Of a stretch of DNA of 64,000 nt, positions 9,074 to 18,800 are shown in pieces; position 1 is the first letter of the stretch; each line of letters opens with the position of its first letter. Origin of the DNA: Flavobacteriales bacterium. Lineage in GTDB: Bacteria > Bacteroidota > Bacteroidia > Flavobacteriales_D > Parvicellaceae. The notes under the pieces are model-generated. The model was not told where the DNA came from, ran no database searches, and was given only the letters and a program-made list of their open reading frames with translations. The translations under genes and the position numbers were made by a program. The stretch covers positions 1 through 64,000 of the forward strand of contig JAOASC010000040.1 of the NCBI GenBank assembly GCA_025210295.1, given 5' to 3'.

Positions 9074-9637
9074 ATGAAAAAAGCTATTCTAATAGTAGAC
9101 TGTGGGAGTGATAAAGTAAAAGCAATAGAAAACTGCTTAACAGAGTTAAATTACAATTTTGAAACGATCCCATTTACATTATTAAATGATATAGAGGTAG
9201 AGACCTATTTGGGAATTATTATTAGTGGTTCCCCGATATTGATTGCTGATGAAAACCCATTTTTAGATGACTTTAGTTTCTTAAAAGCATATCATAACCC
9301 TGTTTTGGGAATTTGTTTTGGTCATCAAATAATTGGAGCTGTATTTGGAGCTAAGGTTAATACTCAACAAGAAGTTAGAGTGGAGACAGAGATTGAAATA
9401 GTAAATTCGTCTGGATTGTTCAATTTTATTGAACAACCAATGGTAATGGCAGAAGATCATACTGAAGCTGTTGGAGTTCCCGAAAAATTTAATCTTTTAG
9501 CAAAATCTGAAAATTGCCAAAATGAAGCTATGCAACATAAAATGTTGCCTATTTTTGGCGTTCAATTTCACCCTGAAGTAAGTGGAAAACAAGGGATTCA
9601 ATTATTGAATAATTTTTGTAAATTGACCAGAAATTAA
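9074..9637 (+). CDS. Class I glutamine amidotransferase, stand-alone
   Basis: This 187-residue domain resembles the GuaA N-terminal amidotransferase. The nucleophile is Cys81 in GICFGHQ and the His/Glu pair is His166/Glu168 in VQFHPEVSG, so the catalytic triad is complete. An oxyanion-forming IISGSP is at residues 49-54. No synthetase domain is fused. It would release ammonia from glutamine for a partner enzyme, or act as a glutamyl hydrolase. Its neighbours, ribH 29 bp upstream and the SpmAB-type protein 2 bp downstream, do not identify a partner. Confidence 0.85.
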   Translation: MKKAILIVDCGSDKVKAIENCLTELNYNFETIPFTLLNDIEVETYLGIIISGSPILIADENPFLDDFSFLKAYHNPVLGICFGHQIIGAVFGAKVNTQQEVRVETEIEIVNSSGLFNFIEQPMVMAEDHTEAVGVPEKFNLLAKSENCQNEAMQHKMLPIFGVQFHPEVSGKQGIQLLNNFCKLTRN

Positions 9638-9639
9638 AA

Positions 9640-10878
9640 ATGGTACTCAATTATATTTGGATTTCGTTCTTTATCATTGCATTTATTGTTGCAGTTTATA
9701 AGACAATAAAGGGAGATGTAGAGATCTTTTCAACAATAATGAACAGTACGTTCGATCTTGCAGAAACATCCTTCGAAATATCAATTGGCTTAACAGGTGT
9801 ATTGTGCCTTTGGTTAGGGATCATGAGTATTGGAGAAAAAGGTGGGGCTGTTCAGCTTTTAAGTAAACTAGTAGGTCCCTTTTTTAATCGCTTATTTCCT
9901 GAAGTTCCTCAAGATCATCCAGCTCGTGGAGCAATGTTGATGAATTTTTCGGCCAATATGTTAGGGTTAGATAATGCTGCAACTCCAATGGGGTTAAAAG
10001 CCATGACAGAGTTGCAAAAACTAAACCCTCAAAAAGAAACAGCTTCTAATGCTCAAATAATGTTTTTGGTGTTGAATACATCAGGTTTAACGTTGATTCC
10101 AATAACTGTAATGAATTACAGAGCTCAATTTGGAGCAGAAAATCCCGCTGATGTTTTTATTCCAATTCTAATAGCAACATTTTTTGCTTCTCTAGTAGGT
10201 TTAATTACTGTAGCGATTTATCAAAAAATCAATTTATTGGATAAGGTTATTTTGGCCTACCTAGGGGGGATGACTGCTTTTGTAGTAGGGATGATTTGGT
10301 ATTTTTCAGGGTTATCTCCTGAACAGTTAAAAGTCCAATCATCATTAATCAGCAGTATTGTACTCTTCGTTATTATTATCAGTTTTATATTGATGGCATT
10401 ACAAAAGAAAGTAAATGTCTATGATGCGTTTATTGAAGGGGCTAAAGAAGGTTTTGGAATTGCGATAAAGATAATTCCTTTTTTGGTAGCAATTTTAGTG
10501 TCAATAGGAGTGTTTAGAGCTTCAGGAGCTATGGATCTTTTTAATGATGGTGTAAAGTGGTTGTTTGCTCTTTTAATAGAAGATGTAAGGTTTGTTGATG
10601 CTTTACCAACCGCTTATATGAAACCGTTAAGCGGATCTGGAGCAAGAGGGATGATGCTAGAAGTGTTTAATAACCCTGCTTATGGAGTGGATAGTTTTGT
10701 AGGGAAATTAAGCTCTACATTCCAAGGGGCTACTGATACTACTTTTTATATTGTTGCGGTTTACTTTGGTTCAGTTAATATTAAAAATACCAGGTATGCT
10801 ATTAAAGCTGGTTTATTAGCTGATTTTGCTGGGATTATAGCAGCCATCTATATCGGTTACCTTTTCTTTGGAAATTAA
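9640..10878 (+). CDS. Nucleoside-recognition-domain membrane protein, SpmA-SpmB fusion type
   Basis: This 412-residue polytopic protein has about nine to ten membrane helices. Its first half carries the SpmA-like NFSANMLGLDNAATPMGLKAM and its second half the SpmB-like PLSGSGARGMMLE and STFQGATDTTFYIVAVYFGS, so two spore-maturation-type proteins appear joined in one chain. The name is historical: this bacterium shows no sign of sporulation, and members of this superfamily are thought to be transporters. The start lies 2 bp after the amidotransferase stop, pointing to coupled expression. The substrate is unknown. Confidence 0.85.
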   Translation: MVLNYIWISFFIIAFIVAVYKTIKGDVEIFSTIMNSTFDLAETSFEISIGLTGVLCLWLGIMSIGEKGGAVQLLSKLVGPFFNRLFPEVPQDHPARGAMLMNFSANMLGLDNAATPMGLKAMTELQKLNPQKETASNAQIMFLVLNTSGLTLIPITVMNYRAQFGAENPADVFIPILIATFFASLVGLITVAIYQKINLLDKVILAYLGGMTAFVVGMIWYFSGLSPEQLKVQSSLISSIVLFVIIISFILMALQKKVNVYDAFIEGAKEGFGIAIKIIPFLVAILVSIGVFRASGAMDLFNDGVKWLFALLIEDVRFVDALPTAYMKPLSGSGARGMMLEVFNNPAYGVDSFVGKLSSTFQGATDTTFYIVAVYFGSVNIKNTRYAIKAGLLADFAGIIAAIYIGYLFFGN

Positions 10879-10904
10879 ACTGTAAAAGTTTTCTAAAATA
10901 AAAA

Positions 10905-10933
10905 AGCAACATTGGAAACAATGTTGCTTTTTT
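10905..10933. terminator. Bidirectional intrinsic terminator
   Basis: The stem AGCAACATTG (10905-10914) pairs perfectly with CAATGTTGCT (10919-10928) around a GAAA tetraloop, flanked by A and T runs. It ends the SpmAB-type operon on the plus strand and the tRNA cluster on the minus strand. Confidence 0.85.
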
Positions 10934-10938
10934 ATTAG

Positions 10939-11011
10939 TGATTCAGCTGGGGTTCGAACCCAGGACCCCATCCTTAAAAGGGATGTGCTCTACCAGCTGA
11001 GCTACTGAATC
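10939..11011 (-). tRNA. tRNA-Lys(TTT), copy 2
   Basis: The 73-nt cloverleaf has acceptor stem GATTCAG/CTGAATC, anticodon stem CATCC/GGATG with loop CTTTTAA (anticodon TTT) and T-loop TTCGAAC. CCA is not encoded. It is identical to the copy at 11162-11234 across the whole tRNA. Confidence 0.97.
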
Positions 11012-11029
11012 AATATTTTCCTATTTGAG

Positions 11030-11113
11030 TGCCCAAAGAGGGAGTCGAACCCTCACGTCCATAAGGACACATGACCCTCAATCATGCCTGTCTACCAATT
11101 CCAGCATTTGGGC
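11030..11113 (-). tRNA. tRNA-Leu(GAG)
   Basis: The 84-nt class II tRNA has acceptor GCCCAAA/TTTGGGC, anticodon stem CATGA/TCATG with loop TTGAGGG (anticodon GAG), and a long variable arm (GTGTCCTTATGGACGT). It sits 18 bp upstream of tRNA-Lys copy 2 in the same transcript. Confidence 0.96.
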
Positions 11114-11125
11114 GTCTTGGTAAAC

Positions 11126-11158
11126 AAAAAAAAACTTCACATTTTTTCAGTGAAGCTT
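11126..11158 (-). terminator. Terminator-like hairpin inside the tRNA cluster
   Basis: On the minus strand AAGCTTCAC pairs with GTGAAGTTT (one G-U) and is followed by further T residues. It lies between tRNA-Lys copy 1 and tRNA-Leu, so it could cut off part of the transcription into the last two tRNAs. Confidence 0.6.
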
Positions 11159-11161
11159 ATG

Positions 11162-11234
11162 TGATTCAGCTGGGGTTCGAACCCAGGACCCCATCCTTAA
11201 AAGGGATGTGCTCTACCAGCTGAGCTACTGAATC
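11162..11234 (-). tRNA. tRNA-Lys(TTT), copy 1
   Basis: This is the first tRNA of the minus-strand cluster: 73 nt, anticodon TTT, identical in sequence to the copy at 10939-11011. Its 5' end is 27 bp downstream of a promoter-like -7 box. Confidence 0.97.
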
Positions 11235-11260
11235 TTGCTATCAATTTGTGATTGCGGTTG

Positions 11261-11290
11261 CAAATATAAAGACTTTTTTAAACTTGACAA
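11261..11290 (-). promoter_or_regulatory. Promoter of the tRNA cluster
   Basis: On the minus strand TTG (11288-11290) and TATATTTG (11261-11268) are 19 bp apart, matching the Bacteroidota consensus at every defined base. It is directed at tRNA-Lys copy 1. Confidence 0.65.
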
Positions 11291-11485
11291 TGCTATTTTT
11301 ATTTTTTTTATATTCTTTTTTATAAGTGGTTGAATATTAGTCTTTTGATGTTTGAAAAAAAAAGTAAAGAAATAAAGCAACCGAAAATAGGATACTTCGT
11401 CTGAAAGTTAACTGTGTGTTATGAACGTTTTATAAATATGTTAATAAAAATAAACATATTATTAGAATTAAAACACGCATATTAT

Positions 11486-11493
11486 TATATTTG
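11486..11493 (+). promoter_or_regulatory. -7 element upstream of the first giant surface protein
   Basis: TATATTTG fits the -7 consensus 50 bp before the ATG at 11543; no TTG lies at the expected -33 distance. The rest of the 300-bp gap after the tRNAs is AT-rich and I see no further gene in it. Confidence 0.35.
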
Positions 11494-11542
11494 AGACAAT
11501 TAACACACTAACTCCCAAAAATAAAACACTTATTCTCCCAAA

Positions 11543-14500
11543 ATGAAACACTTATTTAAACTATATATTATAGGGATAATTTTATTAATGAATCAATCTC
11601 TATTTGCTTCACACGTTCCTGGAGGAAACCTAACTTATGAATGTTTAGGTAATAATCAGTTTAGAGTTACTTTGACTTTGTATGAAGATTGTGGTACAGC
11701 CTTTGCCTCATCTTCAGATGAAACGATTGACGTTACAAGTGATTGTGGACACAATTTAACAATGACGTTAACCAATACTGTATACCAACAAGAAATATCT
11801 CAATTATGCCCATCAAGTATGGGACAATCTGAGTGTAATGGAGGAAACTTACCTGGGATATATATGCACCAATGGTCTGGTATCATAACACTACCAGCAC
11901 AATGTGACAATTGGAGGTTTGAGTTTGATGATTGCTGCCGAAATAGTTCTTCAAATTTGGTAGGAAGTAGTAGTGACTATTATTTTTATGCCGATTTAAA
12001 TAATTTAGATTCACCCTGTAATTCTTCACCAACAATTACAGCACCTCCAATTCCATACTATTGTGTTAACCAACCAGTATGTTATAATTTGGGTATTGTA
12101 GAGGTGGATGGAGACTCATTAGTCTATTCTTTAGTAGAAGCATTGGATAATGCAACCACTCCTGTTCAATACCAAGGAGGATTTTCAGGAGCTCAACCTA
12201 TTCAAGGAATTACAATTGATCCCAATACGGGGTTGATTAATTTTGTGCCTACAGCACAAGGAAACTACGTTGTTGTTATTCAAGTGGATGAGTATTTGAA
12301 TGGTGTATTAGTTGGAACAATTATACAGGACTTTACCTTTGAAATCGCTAACTGCTCTAATCAAATCATTAGTTGTAATAATTCTAGTATCTCAAATGTA
12401 GTAGGGAGTGTGACGCAAACCGATCCAACTACTTTGGAAATGTGTGAAGGTGTTCCTTTTTCTTTTGATTTAACTTTTACAGATCCAGATATTAATGATT
12501 CGCTGTATATTGTTAGTAATATTAATTTGGTATTGCCAGGAGCAATTGTAAATTATTCATACCCTAACTCTCCCAATGCAAGTGTTATGAGTATGAACGT
12601 ATCATGGACACCGCCACCTGGAAGTTCAAACTCGAATAATTCATTTACTGTTACGGTGAGAGATAATGCTTGCCCGGTTTCTGGACAGCAAACATTGGTT
12701 TATAATATTGATGTTATTGGTAGTACTTATGCCGGCCAAGATTTAACAATTTGTCAAGGAGATACTATTGGAATAACAGCATCCAATGGTTCTGTTTTTA
12801 ATTGGTATGGTATCAGTGGAGAACCAATTAATGTTGGAACGAACTTTAGTTGTGATAACTGTGCCTCAACTTTAGTTAATCCTAGTATTACTTCTACTTA
12901 TGAAGTTGTTAGTGACTTATCTGGGAATTGTGTCAATAGAGATACAATAACAGTCAATGTAGCTCCAAATTTTACTTATTCGATTAACCAAAGTTCAAAT
13001 TCAAGTTGTTTAGGAGCTGAAATACAGTTGGAAGTTATTCCAGATGTTCCTAATAATTATACTTATGTATGGTCTCCTGATACTGACCTCGATAATCCGA
13101 ATATCGCCAATCCACTTTTAACCCCATCTACTCCTGGTACTTTTCAATATGCCGTAGAAGTTGCTAGCCCTCTTGGATGTATAAAATATGATACTGTAGA
13201 AGTTAATGTTGTGTCAGAATATGCTCCAGACCTATCAGCTTCAACTTTAAATATGCCAGTTCTAGGATGTACAGATTCAGCTGTTTTTGAAATTGATTTA
13301 GGAGGGGGAATTCCTGCTATGTGTGGACCAAGTGCAAACGCCAATTGTTCAGGAGGTTCAATACAAACATTAGGCACAGCAACTGGGCAAAATACTTCAA
13401 CAGGTTGGCCTGCTCCTTTTGGTAATTATTATAGAAATTCAAAACACCAGTTTTTATATACAGCAGCAGAGTTACAAGCTATGGGCTTTACAGGAGGGAA
13501 AATTAATAGAATTAGTTTTCTTGTTGATGATATGAATAATAGTACCTCTAATTATAATAGTTATTCTGTTAGAATGGGCTGTGTAGGAACAACATCTTTA
13601 ACGACATGGGAAACCGGATTGACGCAAGTGTTTGGGCCTCAAAATATAACGATTTCGACTGGTTGGAATGATTTAGCTTTTTCTACCGCTTATGAATGGG
13701 ATGGAATTTCGAATTTAGTGATAGAAGTTTGTTACAATAACTTAGCAACATCTTATACACAAAATGCAACAAGTCCTTATCAAACAACATCATTTAACTC
13801 TTGTATTTATTATAGAAGTGATGGTACTGCAGCTTGTCCATATACTGGTAACCCAACAACAAGCACCAGAAGACCATTGACTAAGTTTTCATATTGCCCA
13901 ACTACCCCAGACCCTTCAGCATTTACATTTGATTGGTCGGTAAATGGAACGCCACAAAACATTAATCAATACAATACTCCATTGAGATTTTATGATCTTC
14001 CAACAACAGCTACAGATTATCAATTAATCGTAACTAATATTGCGGGAGGCTGTTCAGATACTGCTGAGTTTCATGTGGATTTCGAATGTTTATTGCCTTT
14101 ACCATCAGTAGAAGTACCAACTTGTAATGGCTATAATGATGGAACAATCACAGTAGGAGCTTTTGGTAATGATGGACCTCCTTGGACCATTGAGTTATTA
14201 GATAACCTTGGTAACGTTATTTCAGCAGTTCCTAATGTAATGAATACAACTGTATTTAATAACATTACAGCTGGAGATTATATCGTAAGAGTAACCGATA
14301 CCGTTGGACTGCAAGCCGATACCATTGTAAGAGTTGAAGAACCAACACCTGTTACATTGTCTGTAGCTAATGATACGATTATTTGTGAAGGAGGTACTGT
14401 TAATTTATATGGTGCTGTGACTGGAGGAAATGGAACCAATTCCTATGTTTATCATTGGAATGGAGGAGTAACGGGAACAACTGCTAATGAGACAGCTATG

Positions 14501-15643
14501 CCGCTTGTTAATACCACTTATGATGTTTATGTACTAGATTCGTTAAGTTGCTCTTCAGATACACTTTCTATCAATGTTAGTTTGTTCCCTCCAATTATTA
14601 CGAATACAGAAGGAACAGATACGGTTTGTCCAGGTGATGTCGCTAATATTGAAGCTTCAGCAAACGGAGGACATGGAGGAGTTTATTTTTACGATTGGTA
14701 TGATGTTAATGGAACACTGATTGGAAGTGGAGATAATATAGATGTTACACCAACAGATTCTGTGACCACTTATTACGTACAAGTTACAGATGATTGTGAA
14801 ACACCAATGGAGTTAGATAGTGTCATTGTTTATTGGTACCCACTACCTAATGTTGATTTTGACGCTGATAAATATAATGGATGTTACCCAATATTAGTTA
14901 ACTTTGATAATTTGACTCCAACTAATGAAGTAAGTACACTTGAATGGAGCTTTGGAGATGGAGCAACAGCTGCTAATAATACCAATCCTGTTCATGTATA
15001 TACACTTCCTGGAGTTTTTGATGTAAACCTAACAGTAGTTAGCCCTGACGGATGTGTTAATGATACTACAAAAGTTGCCTTTATTGAAACATTTGATTAT
15101 CCTGAAGCTCAGTTTAGTGCTTTCCCTAATCCTGCTAATATTTTTGAATCGACAGTAGAGTTTACCAATGAATCATCGAGTGATGCTGTAATGTTTGAAT
15201 GGTTCTTTAGAGATACAACATTGCTAGATACCTCAATGCAAGAAAATCCTAGTTATCAATTTTCAACACAAGTACCAAATGTATATCCTGTTGAGTTAGT
15301 CGTGACGAATGAAAATGGATGTACAGATTCGACAGTATTAGAAATCATTGTTAATGGAGTTTATAGCTTTTATGTTCCTACAGCATTCTCGCCAAACGGA
15401 GATCAAATTAATGATCTTTTTCAACCACTAGGAGAGGGAGTAGAGCAAGCAGATTATACTATTCAGATATTTGATAGAGATGGACACATTATTTTTTCTG
15501 AAGCAGATATGAACGTTCCCTGGGATGGAAAGCACTTAGGTGAAGTTGTCAAAGAGGATGTTTATATCTGGAGAATTAATACTAAAGATAGGTTTACAGG
15601 AGAAGAACATGAATACTTTGGTTATGTAGCTCTCATTAAATAA
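11543..15643 (+). CDS. Giant secreted surface protein with PKD-like repeats and T9SS type B sorting domain
   Basis: This 1366-residue protein is predicted to be exported by Sec and then T9SS. The signal peptide ends at about residue 22 (NQSLFA), followed by SHVPGGNLTYECLGNNQ, a start shared with the proteins at 15839 and 34770. Residues about 23-390 form a Cys-rich domain with DGDSLVYSLV, and Ig-like blocks follow. Residues about 556-850 hold an extra module (GNYYRNSKHQFLYTAAELQ) seen in many secreted Bacteroidota proteins. After a GAFGNDGPPWTIELLD repeat come PKD domains near 1101-1176 (LEWSFGDG) and 1183-1270. The C-terminal 90 residues (PTAFSPNGDQINDLF ... FDRDGHIIF ... PWDGK) are the gliding-motility-associated type B sorting domain. 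It is probably an adhesin or matrix protein; the ligand is unknown. Confidence 0.88.
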   Translation: MKHLFKLYIIGIILLMNQSLFASHVPGGNLTYECLGNNQFRVTLTLYEDCGTAFASSSDETIDVTSDCGHNLTMTLTNTVYQQEISQLCPSSMGQSECNGGNLPGIYMHQWSGIITLPAQCDNWRFEFDDCCRNSSSNLVGSSSDYYFYADLNNLDSPCNSSPTITAPPIPYYCVNQPVCYNLGIVEVDGDSLVYSLVEALDNATTPVQYQGGFSGAQPIQGITIDPNTGLINFVPTAQGNYVVVIQVDEYLNGVLVGTIIQDFTFEIANCSNQIISCNNSSISNVVGSVTQTDPTTLEMCEGVPFSFDLTFTDPDINDSLYIVSNINLVLPGAIVNYSYPNSPNASVMSMNVSWTPPPGSSNSNNSFTVTVRDNACPVSGQQTLVYNIDVIGSTYAGQDLTICQGDTIGITASNGSVFNWYGISGEPINVGTNFSCDNCASTLVNPSITSTYEVVSDLSGNCVNRDTITVNVAPNFTYSINQSSNSSCLGAEIQLEVIPDVPNNYTYVWSPDTDLDNPNIANPLLTPSTPGTFQYAVEVASPLGCIKYDTVEVNVVSEYAPDLSASTLNMPVLGCTDSAVFEIDLGGGIPAMCGPSANANCSGGSIQTLGTATGQNTSTGWPAPFGNYYRNSKHQFLYTAAELQAMGFTGGKINRISFLVDDMNNSTSNYNSYSVRMGCVGTTSLTTWETGLTQVFGPQNITISTGWNDLAFSTAYEWDGISNLVIEVCYNNLATSYTQNATSPYQTTSFNSCIYYRSDGTAACPYTGNPTTSTRRPLTKFSYCPTTPDPSAFTFDWSVNGTPQNINQYNTPLRFYDLPTTATDYQLIVTNIAGGCSDTAEFHVDFECLLPLPSVEVPTCNGYNDGTITVGAFGNDGPPWTIELLDNLGNVISAVPNVMNTTVFNNITAGDYIVRVTDTVGLQADTIVRVEEPTPVTLSVANDTIICEGGTVNLYGAVTGGNGTNSYVYHWNGGVTGTTANETAMPLVNTTYDVYVLDSLSCSSDTLSINVSLFPPIITNTEGTDTVCPGDVANIEASANGGHGGVYFYDWYDVNGTLIGSGDNIDVTPTDSVTTYYVQVTDDCETPMELDSVIVYWYPLPNVDFDADKYNGCYPILVNFDNLTPTNEVSTLEWSFGDGATAANNTNPVHVYTLPGVFDVNLTVVSPDGCVNDTTKVAFIETFDYPEAQFSAFPNPANIFESTVEFTNESSSDAVMFEWFFRDTTLLDTSMQENPSYQFSTQVPNVYPVELVVTNENGCTDSTVLEIIVNGVYSFYVPTAFSPNGDQINDLFQPLGEGVEQADYTIQIFDRDGHIIFSEADMNVPWDGKHLGEVVKEDVYIWRINTKDRFTGEEHEYFGYVALIK

Positions 15644-15674
15644 AGTTAATTACAGTTAAATATATAACTATTTC

Positions 15675-15714
15675 AACCCTTATATCATTTGTTGGTATAA
15701 GGGTTGTTTTTTTT
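15675..15714 (+). terminator. Intrinsic terminator after the first giant gene
   Basis: AACCCTTATA (15675-15684) pairs with TATAAGGGTT (15696-15705) and is followed by G and eight T residues. The two giant paralogs are therefore probably transcribed separately. Confidence 0.8.
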
Positions 15715-15838
15715 GAAATTGATAAAAAAAATATTGGATTGGTTGAATTGGCAACCAGTAGTAAAATATTCCGTCTAAATACTGATTGGGTGTTGTGTCG
15801 TAGTGCTATGGATTTTTAATTATAATACAAAATCTATC

Positions 15839-18800
15839 ATGTATAAAACACTGATTACCCCTTGTCTTACTAAAGTTTATTTTTTTAGATTATTTCTTTT
15901 AGGTATATGCTTATTAAGCATACTAAATATGTTGGCCTCACATGTCCCTGGAGGTAACTTAACTTACCAATGTTTAGGAAACAATCAATTTAGTGTCACT
16001 TTAACGTTATATGAGGATTGTGGAGATGCCTTTGAACCCCTTCTAGGGACGGCTATTAACGTAAACAGTAGTTGTGGACATAATTTTACAATGTTGTTAA
16101 ATAACACCGTTTACCAACAAGAAATCTCTCAACTATGTCCATCAAGTATAGGGCAGTCTGAGTGCAATGGCGGTGGTTTACCAGGAATATTTATGCATCA
16201 GTGGTCGGGGGTAATTACACTGCCAGCACAATGCAATAATTGGAGGTTTGAGTATGATAATTGCTGTAGAGATAACTCCTCAAATTTGGTAGGAAGTAGT
16301 AGTAATTATTATTTTTATGCAGACCTAAATAACTTGGATGCTCCATGTAATTCATCACCTACGATTACTGCACCTCCTATACCATATTATTGTGTTAACC
16401 AGCCAGTATGTTACAATTTGGGGATTGTAGAAACAGATGGAGATTCGTTGGTGTATTCACTAGTTGCGGCATTGGATAATGCTACTACACCATTACAATA
16501 TCAAGGAGGCTTTTCAGGTAGCCAACCAATACAGGGCATAACAATTGACCCCAATTCAGGGTTAATTAATTTTGTACCAACAGTACAAGGGAATTATGTG
16601 GTCGTTATTCAAGTGGATGAATACCTAAATGGAGTATTAGTCGGAACAATCATACAGGACTTTACGTTTGAAATAGCGGCTTGTTCTAATCAAATTGTTA
16701 GTTGCAATAATGCAAATATTTCCAATGTTGTAGGAAGTGTAACTCAAATTAACTCCACTACATTGGAGATGTGCGAAGGGATCCCTTTTTCTTTTGATTT
16801 AACTTTTTCAGATCCTGATATCAATGATTCTGTATTTATTTCAACAAATATAGATTTGGTATTAAATGGAGCGGTAGTTACCTATTCCTACCCCAATGCT
16901 CCTGCTACCAATGTGATGAATATGAATGTCTCTTGGACACCTCCTGCTGGAAGTTCTAATTCTAATAATTCCTTTACTGTTACTGTTAGAGATAACGCCT
17001 GTCCTGTTTCAGGTCAACAAACATTGGTTTATAATATAAAAGTCATAGGAGGTACTTATGTTGGGCCAGATTTAACGATTTGTGAAGGAGACTCAGTTGA
17101 ATTAATGGCTGTAAATGGTTCTGTTTTTAATTGGTATATGGTAAGCGGAGAACCCATCAGTGTTGGAACAAACTTTAGTTGTGATAATTGTGCTTCTCCG
17201 ATCGTAAATATTGGTGCCACCTCTACCTATGAAGTTGTAAGCGATTTATCGGGAAATTGTGTTAATAGAGATACGATAACTATAAATGTAGCACCTAACT
17301 TTACCTATTCAATTCATCAAAGTTCAAGTTCAGGATGTCTTGGAACTGAAATACAATTGGAGGTAATTCCAGATACTCCCAATAATTACACCTATTTATG
17401 GTCTCCTGTTGTCAATTTAGATAACTCGAATATTGCTAATCCTATTTTTAGTCCGTCCGTCCCTGGAACTTTTCAGTATGGAGTTGAAATATCGAGTCCA
17501 CAAGGTTGTGTCAAATATGATTCTATTGGAATTGTTATTGATGAGGAATGTTTAACACCATTAATATTAAATATACAGAGTCCTACTTGCAATGGGGGGA
17601 GCAATGGAGCATTGACCATTGGTGCTTTTGGAAATGATGGACCTCCTTGGACAATTGAGTTGCTAAATAACTTAAGTAATGTAATTTCAACAGTTCCTAA
17701 TGTGATGGATTCAATTGTGTTTAATAACCTTTTAGCAGGTAACTATACGGTAAGAATTACAGATACAACAGGCTTTCAAGTTGATACCATTGTAAGCGTT
17801 ACAGAACCAACTGTCGTATCATTGTCTCTAGCCAATGATACGACAATATGTGAGGGAGGTACAGTATATTTAAACGGAGACGCAACAGGAGGAAATGGTA
17901 CCAATTCATACGTTTATCATTGGAGTGGAGTGACAGGTACATCAGCCAACGAAACAGCAATGCCGCTAGTTAATACTACTTACGATGTTTATGTACTAGA
18001 TTCGTTAAATTGCTCTTCAGATACACTTTCAATTAATGTCAGCTTGTTCCCTCCAATTATTACGAGTACAGAAGGAACAGATACTGTTTGTCCAGGTGAT
18101 GCCGCTAATATTGAAGCTTCAGCAAGTGGAGGACATGGAGGAGTTTATTTTTACGATTGGTATGCTATTAATGGTACACTGATAGGAAGTGGAGCTAATA
18201 TAGCTGTTACACCTACAGATTCTGTGACTACTTATTACGTACAAGTTACAGATGATTGCGAAACACCAATGGAGTTAGATAGTGTCATTGTTTATTGGTA
18301 CCCATTACCTAATGTTGATTTTGAAGCTGATAACAGGAATGGATGTTATCCAATATCAGTCAACTTTAGTAGTTTAACACCAGTCAATGAAGTCAGTACA
18401 TTAGAGTGGAGCTTTGGAAATGGAATTACAGTAATAGGAGATAATAATCCTGCTAATACATATACATTTCCTGGAATTTATGATGTGAAACTAACAGTAG
18501 TTAGTCCCGATGGATGTGTCAATGATACAACTAAAGTAGCCTTTATTGAAGCGTTTGATTATCCAATCGCTGAGTTTCAAGCGTTTCCTAATCCTACCAA
18601 TATTTTTGAGTCGACTGTAGCATTTACAAATGAATCTTCCAGCGATGCAGTAGAATTTGAATGGTTCTTTAGAGATACAACACTACTAGATACTTCAAGA
18701 CAAGAAAATCCTAGTTATCAATTTTCGTCTGAAATACCAAATGTGTATCCAGTAGAGTTAGTAGTCACCAATGAAAATGGTTGTACAGATACAACGCTTT

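Noticed and set aside
9074-9637. GuaA (GMP synthase)
   Set aside because: Only the amidotransferase half is present; the ATP-pyrophosphatase and dimerisation domains are missing.
10939-11234. Two identical 73-bp tRNA-Lys copies as attL/attR of an integrated element
   Set aside because: Only a tRNA-Leu and a hairpin lie between them; there is no integrase or cargo. A simple tandem tRNA duplication explains it.
13144-13377. Antisense open frame within the first giant gene
   Set aside because: It is a shadow of the large plus-strand gene, with no start context or homology of its own.
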